This document shows positions 58,801-64,000 of a stretch of DNA of 64,000 nt, piece by piece. Both the position numbers and the translations under genes were made by a program. Source of the DNA: a bacterium 1xD8-48 (GTDB lineage: Bacteria; Bacillota; Clostridia; Lachnospirales; Lachnospiraceae). The stretch spans positions 310,001 to 374,000 of the forward strand of contig QZDS01000001.1 of the NCBI GenBank assembly GCA_009917455.1, read 5' to 3'. Under the pieces are notes generated by a model. The model was not told the DNA's origin. It saw only the letters and a list, made by a program, of their open reading frames with translations, and did not search any database. Numbering within the stretch: position 1 is the first letter of the stretch; each line of letters starts with the position of its first letter.

Positions 58801-58897
58801 TATAATCCTCGTTTGTTCCCTGCTCGTATCCATTTTCATTAACAAGCCAGTTAACGATGAGGGTCTCGAAGCCATTTTCTTTCGTATTGCTCGGCAT
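55820..58897 (-). CDS. hsdR: Type I restriction enzyme, R subunit (system 2)
   Basis: The 1025-residue protein has an N-terminal nuclease core (LALDLCIFLNGMPIITMELKNQ), Walker A QHSAGSGKSNSIAWLAHQL, DEAH box IIDEAHSSQ, FAFTATPKN, and motif VI LSRLNRCAQYKTD, then a C-terminal helical region. It differs clearly from the system 1 R subunit, so the two systems are not recent duplicates. Its ATG overlaps the hsdS stop (TAATG). The DUF262 gene follows. Confidence 0.95.
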   Translation of the reverse strand: MPSNTKENGFETLIVNWLVNENGYEQGTNEDYNKDYAIDETRLFRYLEATQSREMAELRILDTPAEKKKFLDRLSRKLSDQGVIEILRKGFKYKNKTLEFYQVLPSEGNQNARKLYEDNIFSVTRQLQYSKEYGRLALDLCIFLNGMPIITMELKNQFTLQNTSDAVRQYMNDRDPAERLFSFKRCIVHFAVDDNEIMMCTELKKDASYFMPFNKGYNDGAGNPPNDSGIRTDYLWKDILTKHELSNILENYVQIIADKDEDTGKVSYKQIFPRYHQLKVVTMLLDRAQREGSDQRYLIQHSAGSGKSNSIAWLAHQLVGIKSNGKNVFDTVIVVTDRINLDKQIKNTIRQFTQVSSTVGWAKSASDLHTLLDEGKKIIITIVHKFQFILNDISTDYKNRTFAIIIDEAHSSQNGSLAAKMNIAISGSVYEDDDELEDKINTIIEGKKMANNASYFAFTATPKNKTLEMFGEVLTDENGNPILNEDGTKKAKPHDVYTMKQAIEEKFILDVLKYYTPYQSYYHLTKTVSDDPLFDKKRANKILRSYVESDEHAIEEKAAIIVEHFYNNVRMRIKGKARAMVVTHQIQRAIEYYFAIKKELEERKSQYKPMIAFSGEVRYKGETYTETKINGFPSAKIEKEFRKDPYRILVVADKFQTGYDEPLLQTMYVDKKLFDIKAVQTLSRLNRCAQYKTDTFVLDFINNPADIQKSFERYYKTTVLSGETDANKLNDLVDNMEPMQVYTDEDVDTFVGLYLNNADREQIDPIIDKCVELFKKLEYDDKVEFKKSAKAFVRTYNFLSSILPYGSPDWEKLSIFLTLLVPKLPKVGDENDDYKKIIESVDLDSYRVVAQQTMSISLANEDAEVKPVPVQTDIGIPVPELDTLTHILESFHDVWGNCDWTDEDKIKKQIQEIAEEVKKDERYRNAMQFSDIQNARDESERATWEAILRNMSSGMELYTAYQGDTRSRRNQTFRDWLLDLIFNATYEKPTVDTSDKKVYRYPEYEPPLSMVAEDTVPYGATPKDE

Positions 58898-60192
58898 TAT
58901 TCATCGACCTCCTCGTTTTCATTTTCCTCTTTATTGTTATCAGATTCGCTAACAAAATCGTATGAGGGCACCTCTATGTTTCTTACATCTAATTTCCCAG
59001 TAACAACATCCGAAATAAGTACAGTTTTATATTCATCCCACAATGCAGTTTTTTGCTTGTCGACCGTGCGGAAAGCCATCACTAATCTTGCGACATCAAC
59101 AACGCTTCTTAAATCATCTTCAGAATCTGGCATAGGTATTTCTACACTATTCAACAGTTCGTTTATATTAAGCGGTCTGTTTCTACCGGCTGAGCCGTGC
59201 GAACAAATGTTAAGCTGCATAAACCCCTCATCAGACATGAAATAAGCCCAGATGTATTCTGGCCTCAATTCAGCCGACATGACCTTTAGTAAATAGTATC
59301 TATGAGATGCTATTGCAACCTCATCTTCTTTAGTCGTTACATATGTGGCATCTTCCCATGCAAACTGTCCACTTATCATTACATGGTCGCTCAGTACCTT
59401 TTGAAATTTAGAATCCCCCAGGTCTCTTCCTTTTACTGCCTCTCTTGTAAAGATGCCTCGTCCGCGATTATACATTCCAGCCTTTTGATAATATTCATCC
59501 GGCTCTGGCGAAATATAATCTTGTTCCAATCGAACGAGATTTTTTAATTTTACAAATTTCTTTGCTTTGCTTCTTGCCCTTGCAAAAGCCGCATTCATAT
59601 ATTCAACAAGCAAGTCAATCTGCCTTTTGTTAGCAGCAATGAGTTCGTTAATCTGACTTGTCTTCCAATCAAGGTATTTTACTATCTGTTCCTGTTCCTC
59701 CGTTGGAGGGACTAATAACGTTAATTTGCTAATTCCTTCATATGATAGGTTTTGTCTTACGCCTTCACCCATTCCATAGAAGCATTTATGCGTGTCAAAT
59801 GAGTGGAGAAAGTAATGATAATAATCAGAGTTAATGTCATCATTTCTCTTTCTCAAAGTTACATAAGCTGACGTGATGATACCACTTTGCTTGCACAAAC
59901 CTGTTCTTAGGCTTCGCTGATCGTTTTGCAGGTCAGTCAATCTTAATACGATGTCTCCAGCGCCAATAATGTTATATGTCTCAAAAGAAGCTGGTAGCAA
60001 TCCAGATGTCGTATTAATATCCTTCTTTTTTACCCGCCCATAGCTAAGCGACAATAAATTTGTACACTTCATTCCAACGTTTTTTTCCTTATGCTCATCA
60101 AACAGTGCGGACAAAAACGCCACATTCCAACGGGCCGGAATCTCACCAAGCCATTGGTCATCCACAGGCTTGTAGTTTTCATATCTTTGCAT
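58897..60192 (-). CDS. hsdS: Type I restriction enzyme, S (specificity) subunit (system 2)
   Basis: The 431-residue protein starts MQRYENYKPVDDQWLGEIPARW, the common HsdS opening. It has two target recognition domains, each followed by a spacer helix: LLVPPTEEQEQIVKYLDWKTSQINELIAA after the first, and a second near residues 370-400. ATG 60192 behind GGGGAGGAAAATC is preferred to a start five codons upstream. A charged tail (SDNNKEENENEEVDE) ends the protein. It overlaps hsdM by 14 bases. Confidence 0.92.
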   Translation of the reverse strand: MQRYENYKPVDDQWLGEIPARWNVAFLSALFDEHKEKNVGMKCTNLLSLSYGRVKKKDINTTSGLLPASFETYNIIGAGDIVLRLTDLQNDQRSLRTGLCKQSGIITSAYVTLRKRNDDINSDYYHYFLHSFDTHKCFYGMGEGVRQNLSYEGISKLTLLVPPTEEQEQIVKYLDWKTSQINELIAANKRQIDLLVEYMNAAFARARSKAKKFVKLKNLVRLEQDYISPEPDEYYQKAGMYNRGRGIFTREAVKGRDLGDSKFQKVLSDHVMISGQFAWEDATYVTTKEDEVAIASHRYYLLKVMSAELRPEYIWAYFMSDEGFMQLNICSHGSAGRNRPLNINELLNSVEIPMPDSEDDLRSVVDVARLVMAFRTVDKQKTALWDEYKTVLISDVVTGKLDVRNIEVPSYDFVSESDNNKEENENEEVDE

Positions 60193-62299
60193 GATTTTCC
60201 TCCCCAAGAACTGAGGAAATTAAACCATCAGTCTTTTTTTCAATCTCATAGATATCCTGTATGATGCTATCCATACTCCTTAACTGTGCAGGCTGATAAA
60301 AATACTTGAGGATACTTATTTCATATCCGATTCCTACTGAATCTAAGTCGAGCCAAGCATCCTCTGAATAAGGCTTAATTTCATCTTCGAAGTACTGTTC
60401 AGCACCACCCTCATATGTCATCGGCACTTGTTCTGTGTCACATAAATCCTTGTCGGGCACTGTACTTCCAGAAGCATCCAAAACAGGCAGAGCATCTGGG
60501 CATTTCTCCGTTAGTGCCTCCTGAATAGCCTTCTTCCTCTTTACGGTCAATTTAAGACCATGTTTATCGGCGATTGCTTGAATATCATCCATGAACACAT
60601 TGAAGTCATCAACAAGTTCCTGTTGCGTTTTCTTCTTATATTCCTCAATCACAGAAACAAGCTCGTCATCCTTGCTCCTTGTTTTCAGTTCATTCAGGTT
60701 TGTATGATTGAGAATAACTCTCAGTCGCAAAGGTCGCATAATATTTACGATAAAGTATCCGAATTCTTCGTTCGTAAACACTTTGCTGTATCTCGAATCA
60801 GCCTTATCATACGCCACATAATATTCTAGAATTCTCTTCCTTATAGCAGGTGTGATCTCAACACTTTTTTCACCGATGTTCTTCCTCAGTTCAGTTCCCA
60901 TGGATGTCGCATCGATTAACTGGATTTTTCCTTTGCGGGAAGCATCCTTCTTGTTGGTTAAAATCCATAAATACGTGCCAATCCCAGTGTTGTAGAACAT
61001 TTTCTCGGGCAAAGCCACGATTGCTTCAAGCATATCGTTTTCTATAATGTAACGCCTCAGATTGCTGGTGCCGCTTCCTGCTTTTCCTGCAAATAATGAT
61101 GAGCCATTATGTACCTCAATTATCCGGCTTCCAAGTTGTGTATTACGTTTCATTTTGCTTATGTTATTGGCAAGAAACAGCATCTGTGGGTCTCCGATAT
61201 CGGGCAACAGGGTAAACTCCGGATTGCCATCATAATCGATGATGAAACGCGAATCTGTAATTTCATCCTTCTTGATGTCTCCCCATGCTTTAAGCTCCGC
61301 TTTCCAGGAAGTTCCGAAGGGCGGATTAGAGAGCATGAAGTCAAACTCCTCCTTCGAAAAGCCATCGTTAGATATTGTGGAACCGAAAAAGATGTTGTTG
61401 GTCTGCGTTCCTTCGCCCTTCAGCAACATATCCGCACAGGCAATGGCATAGGTCTCGTCAAAGTTTTCCTGTCCGAAAAGGTTGATGGAGACTTTCTTAC
61501 CCCGGCGTTCTGCAAGTTGCTTGATGCAGGAGTCGCCAACCGTGAGCATTCCACCCGTGCCGCAGGCTCCGTCATAAATCCGGTAAGTGGTACTCTGAAT
61601 CTTGTTCTGAATCGGGATGAAGGCAAGAGCGGCCATAAGCTCGATGATGTCCCTGGGCGTAAAGTGGCGTCCGGCATCGGTCACATTCGTCTGCTCATTG
61701 AACATACGGATGACTTCCTCGAACAGCGTTCCCATCGTATGGTTATCAAGAGCCTCCAGCTTCTCCGTGCCGTCCTCGTTCAGAATCGGCTTGTTACTGA
61801 GATTGATGCTCGGATCAACAAACTTCTCGATAAGAAGTCCAAGTCTGTCCTGCTCTGACAGGCGGGGAATCTGGTCACGGAAATGAAACTTGTTGATGAT
61901 TTCCTGCACATTCTTGGAAAATCCATCGAGGTAATCAATGAAGTCCCTTCTAAGCTGCTGCTGATTGGTTCTGGATTTCAGGTCTCGCAAGGTGAAATCC
62001 GACTTGTTTACAAAAGCCTGATCAGCGATACCGCAGAGTGCCGGGTCTATGTCAACAGTAATGCCATCTGCGATAAACTTCTTCTTTGCCGCAACAACAG
62101 CGTCATGTTTCGGTTCAAGCACGGCATCAAAACGCCGGATAACCAGCATAGGAAGAATGACTTTTCTGTAGTCGCCGACATCATAGACATCAACCAGGCA
62201 ATCGTTGGCGATTCCCCAAATAAAAGATTTCAAGGCATTATAAGTTGACTGTTTCATATTTAAAAGGCTCCTTGTCTGTGTATTTTCTTTGTCACTCAT
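60179..62299 (-). CDS. hsdM: Type I DNA methyltransferase, M subunit (system 2)
   Basis: The 706-residue N6-adenine methyltransferase has a complete N-terminal helical domain, HFTPRDIIELMAALA, motif I DGACGTGGML (243-252), motif IV SNPPFGTSW (NPPF at 325-328) and IVALPEKMFYNTGIGTYLWILTN. It is about 200 residues longer than a typical HsdM because of a C-terminal helical extension (about 520-706). It modifies the sequence chosen by HsdS and so protects the host. Its start overlaps the small HTH gene by eight bases, so the regulator and methyltransferase are coupled. Confidence 0.95.
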   Translation of the reverse strand: MSDKENTQTRSLLNMKQSTYNALKSFIWGIANDCLVDVYDVGDYRKVILPMLVIRRFDAVLEPKHDAVVAAKKKFIADGITVDIDPALCGIADQAFVNKSDFTLRDLKSRTNQQQLRRDFIDYLDGFSKNVQEIINKFHFRDQIPRLSEQDRLGLLIEKFVDPSINLSNKPILNEDGTEKLEALDNHTMGTLFEEVIRMFNEQTNVTDAGRHFTPRDIIELMAALAFIPIQNKIQSTTYRIYDGACGTGGMLTVGDSCIKQLAERRGKKVSINLFGQENFDETYAIACADMLLKGEGTQTNNIFFGSTISNDGFSKEEFDFMLSNPPFGTSWKAELKAWGDIKKDEITDSRFIIDYDGNPEFTLLPDIGDPQMLFLANNISKMKRNTQLGSRIIEVHNGSSLFAGKAGSGTSNLRRYIIENDMLEAIVALPEKMFYNTGIGTYLWILTNKKDASRKGKIQLIDATSMGTELRKNIGEKSVEITPAIRKRILEYYVAYDKADSRYSKVFTNEEFGYFIVNIMRPLRLRVILNHTNLNELKTRSKDDELVSVIEEYKKKTQQELVDDFNVFMDDIQAIADKHGLKLTVKRKKAIQEALTEKCPDALPVLDASGSTVPDKDLCDTEQVPMTYEGGAEQYFEDEIKPYSEDAWLDLDSVGIGYEISILKYFYQPAQLRSMDSIIQDIYEIEKKTDGLISSVLGEENHAKI

Positions 62300-62519
62300 T
62301 TTCTGAACCCCTTATGTCATCAGGCACCATTTCCATAATGTCGCCCACATCGCAGTTGAGGGCGGTACATATTTTGGATAAAATCTCTGTACTTACGTTT
62401 TCATCTTTACCGAGCCGGGCAAGAGTCGTTGTACTGATATTTGCCGCTGTTCTAAGGTCTTTCTTTTTCATATTCCTATCAATTAGTAGCTTCCATAATT
62501 TTTTATAGCTGACTGCCAT
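62292..62519 (-). CDS. Small Cro/CI-type HTH regulator leading the second type I system
   Basis: The 75-residue product is a single helix-turn-helix domain (MKKKDLRTAANISTTTLARLGKDENVSTEILSKICTALNC). This type (HTH_26) is common as first gene of restriction and toxin operons. It has a good promoter upstream (62570-62598) and GGGAGGACAAGTC before its ATG. The stop TGA lies inside the start region of hsdM. It probably times or limits expression of the restriction system, like other controller proteins, which is inference. Confidence 0.85.
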   Translation of the reverse strand: MAVSYKKLWKLLIDRNMKKKDLRTAANISTTTLARLGKDENVSTEILSKICTALNCDVGDIMEMVPDDIRGSENE

Positions 62520-62569
62520 GACTTGTCCTCCCGTTTGTCAGAATTGCCTACTGGCACGAGTACTTATTC

Positions 62570-62598
62570 ATTATACTACTTTTTTCGGTAAAAGTCAA
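62570..62598 (-). promoter_or_regulatory. Promoter of the HTH-hsdM-hsdS-hsdR operon
   Basis: On the minus strand TTGACT (62593-62598), 17 bases and a perfect TATAAT (62570-62575) lie about 50 bases before the HTH start. It is divergent from the promoter at 62701-62729, about 100 bases away. Confidence 0.7.
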
Positions 62599-62700
62599 CC
62601 GAATATCAAATATAAAATCCGCTATAACGCATTTTTTGTGCCGTAACCTTGATGATAGCACACCCGCTGCTGCATTCATAAAAAATTTACATTCAACCTC

Positions 62701-62729
62701 TTGCAATTTGAAAAGTAATCGTGTATACT
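62701..62729 (+). promoter_or_regulatory. Promoter of the HTH/ImmA operon
   Basis: TTGCAA (62701-62706), 17 bases and TATACT (62724-62729) precede the HTH gene by 50 bases. The transcript would start inside the repeated leader module 62724-62765. Confidence 0.65.
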
Positions 62730-62765
62730 TAATGTAGTATTTCAGCGAACACGCTCACATACTAC
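62724..62765 (+). repeat. Leader/operator module, copy 1
   Basis: This 42-bp unit runs from the -10 box TATACT through TCAGCGAACACGCT to ACTAC. It agrees with 63959-64000 at 34 of 42 positions. It contains the dyad GTAGTAT (62734-62740) / ATACTAC (62759-62765). It ends just before AAGGAGG, the ribosome site of the HTH gene, so it may act as operator or as a leader stem-loop. Confidence 0.75.
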
Positions 62766-62778
62766 AAGGAGGTTAATC

Positions 62779-63162
62779 ATGGAAAACAAATTCGGAGAAT
62801 TCGTAAAAGCAAAACGGCTGGAGAGAGATATCAGCCTGCGAAAACTCGCCGAGGAACTGGAGATTGTCCCGGCGTACATGAGCGACATCGAGAAGGGGCG
62901 GCGTTATCCGCCGGATAAGGAGAAGATTTATAAAATCGCCGAGGTTCTTCACCTTGATAAGGAAGAGACTGATACTCTCTTCGATCTGGCCGCTTATTCA
63001 AGGGCTAACGGCGTATCTCCTGACCTTTCCGATTATGTCATGGGAGTTGACAATCTCCGCACTGCTCTTCGCAAAGCGCGTGACATTAAGGCAGGTGAGG
63101 AGGACTGGCAGAGAATCATCGATATGTTGGAATCTGGAAACGGTAACGGAGGAAACGAGTAA
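62779..63162 (+). CDS. XRE-family HTH regulator (partner of the ImmA/IrrE peptidase)
   Basis: The 127-residue product has an N-terminal Cro/CI helix-turn-helix (FVKAKRLERDISLRKLAEELEIVPAYMSDIEKGRRYPP, about 7-45), then helices with LDKEETDTLFDLAAYSRANGVSPDLSDYV. Such regulators next to ImmA-type peptidases are repressors that the peptidase cleaves or controls. ATG 62779 follows AAGGAGGTTAATC. The ImmA gene begins one base after its stop. It likely binds the dyads in the 42-bp modules; that is inference from position. Confidence 0.9.
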   Translation: MENKFGEFVKAKRLERDISLRKLAEELEIVPAYMSDIEKGRRYPPDKEKIYKIAEVLHLDKEETDTLFDLAAYSRANGVSPDLSDYVMGVDNLRTALRKARDIKAGEEDWQRIIDMLESGNGNGGNE

Positions 63163-63163
63163 T

Positions 63164-63913
63164 TTGCGATACTATGACTACAGCAAAAGCCAGCTTGAAG
63201 CAAAAGCTGATGAACTGAATGAGGCGTTTGACAAAGAACGCTTGATTAGGGCAAAGCCTATTGATGTCTACGATGTAGTGGATTTCATCGGCTGTACCCC
63301 GGACTGGATTTATCTGTCGCCTGATCAGTCTATTCTTGGACTGACCACATATAACGATGGCTATTACTATGCTTGGATTCCGTTGAACGAGTCCAACGAA
63401 AAGCCACCGGAAAAGATAATCTTTAATGGGATGTTTCCTAAAAAGACGCCCGTTGCTAAAGGAACTATCATCATCGACAGAAGCATCAACGAGGGACCTA
63501 ATCGAGGAGTCGAAAACTTCAGCTGCATTCACGAGTGCTTTCACCAAAAGCTACATCCCCGTTGTTTTATGAACCGTTCCGCAAATTATCAGCATTTTTG
63601 CAAGAAGAAAGCGTTCCGTGCTGAGACAGGCGACCGTTCAAATATGTCTGCCTTGGAAATCATAGAGTATCAGGCGAACTACTGTGCAGCAGCGTTTTTA
63701 ATGTCACGAGAGGCTACAACGGCGGAGTTCATTAAACAGATGGGTCTGACATCGGCTCCCTCTGTTCCTATTCTCAGAACATCGGATGTAGATGATGTCA
63801 TCTCCGAGCTTGCAGAGAAATTCAGTGTCAACTATACACCTATGAAGTACCGCCTGCAGGAGCTTAACCTGGTTTCAAAGGAAGAGCTGTCTCTTGATGA
63901 ATACTTTTGTTAA
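63164..63913 (+). CDS. ImmA/IrrE-family metallopeptidase
   Basis: The 249-residue product has the zinc motif HECFH (123-127) in FSCIHECFHQKLHP, followed by a helix with IIEYQANYCAAAFLMS that supplies the third ligand Glu, and a C-terminal helical domain. The family cleaves or inactivates XRE-type repressors, for example in phage and ICE induction and stress response. The start is taken as TTG 63164, placed after GGAGGAAACGAGTAA; no ATG fits. It is paired with the HTH gene just upstream. A second copy of the leader module follows at 63959. Confidence 0.85.
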   Translation: MRYYDYSKSQLEAKADELNEAFDKERLIRAKPIDVYDVVDFIGCTPDWIYLSPDQSILGLTTYNDGYYYAWIPLNESNEKPPEKIIFNGMFPKKTPVAKGTIIIDRSINEGPNRGVENFSCIHECFHQKLHPRCFMNRSANYQHFCKKKAFRAETGDRSNMSALEIIEYQANYCAAAFLMSREATTAEFIKQMGLTSAPSVPILRTSDVDDVISELAEKFSVNYTPMKYRLQELNLVSKEELSLDEYFC

Positions 63914-63958
63914 CACGGGAGTGTACTTCCGTACCGCGAGTGCATTCCCATATTTTTT

Positions 63959-64000
63959 TACACTTGATGTAGCAAATCAGCGAACACGCTTATTTACTAC
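63959..64000 (+). repeat. Leader/operator module, copy 2 (reaches the window edge)
   Basis: The last 42 bases match 62724-62765 at 34 of 42 positions, including TCAGCGAACACGCT and the terminal ACTAC. TACACT stands at the -10 position and GTAGCAAAT/ATTTACTAC form the dyad (one mismatch). By analogy a co-regulated gene should start about 15 bases beyond the window. Confidence 0.7.

Noticed and set aside
1-64000. tRNA, rRNA and CRISPR arrays
   Set aside because: I looked for tRNA-like cloverleafs (GTTCGAATC-type T-loops with CCA-side stems), rRNA blocks and regularly spaced repeats and found none that hold up.

Overview
The window looks like a chromosome segment of a mid-to-high GC anaerobic Firmicute, most likely a gut Clostridium of the Lachnospiraceae type. 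The evidence is the gene content: a clostridial-type molybdenum hydroxylase, DUF3842, EutH, tandem CmpB-type membrane domains, a fused OppDF, and frequent TTG starts with strong Shine-Dalgarno sites. The genus cannot be fixed from sequence alone. No tRNA, rRNA or CRISPR array was seen.

Region 1 (1-9.8 kb, minus strand) is one long probable operon. A FecCD-type metal/oxyanion ABC importer is followed by a three-subunit molybdenum hydroxylase (FAD, Fe-S and Mo subunits), a MocA-like cofactor nucleotidyltransferase, an IlvD/Edd dehydratase, a 41-residue ORF and the start of a GT-C-type membrane protein. The order suggests that the transporter supplies molybdate or tungstate to the hydroxylase. 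Region 2 (9.9-19.6 kb) holds the tail of a lost AraC regulator, an ECF-like sigma factor, DUF2461, a CmpB membrane protein, a MATE pump, and a two-component system with an FtsX-type ABC transporter. Region 3 (19.6-25.1 kb) is a peptide/nickel-type ABC importer with a fused double ATPase. Region 4 (25.3-26.55 kb) is a very AT-rich two-gene cassette of unknown function with its own palindromic promoter.

Region 5 (26.6-33.7 kb) is a decayed accessory Sec locus: gtfB, gtfA, a gtf3-like gene, secA2 split by a one-base frameshift, asp3, and only the 3' end of asp2. asp2 is cut at about 33.70 kb, where it meets head-to-head a histidine kinase that has also lost its 5' end. The kinase remnant belongs to Region 6 (33.7-37.3 kb), a lantibiotic-immunity-like ABC cassette. 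That cassette has four GCAAGGTT repeats at 11-bp spacing upstream, a perfect 24-bp inverted repeat inside the ATPase gene, and a YxeA-like gene at the end.

Region 7 (37.4-38.9 kb) is the most striking part. A 171-bp segment bounded by perfect 27-bp inverted repeats contains a perfect-consensus sigma-70 promoter and lies beside a serine recombinase gene. Each repeat is built like a serine-invertase crossover site. This is a strong candidate phase-variable promoter switch. As sequenced, the promoter points into the antisense strand of the recombinase; if flipped, it would drive a 134-residue protein of unknown function.

Region 8 (38.9-48.1 kb) is mostly housekeeping and stress genes (DUF3842, M32 carboxypeptidase, EutH, acetyltransferase, YaaA, Bcp, Nei-like glycosylase, MmcQ, ArsC-like, macro domain), with two decayed genes (GNAT and LysR). 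Region 9 (48.1-64 kb) is a defence island: a type I restriction system with a 5'-truncated hsdM, a DUF262/GmrSD-like gene, a second complete type I system led by a small HTH regulator, and a divergent HTH/ImmA pair. A 42-bp promoter-leader module occurs both before the HTH/ImmA pair and at the right edge of the window.
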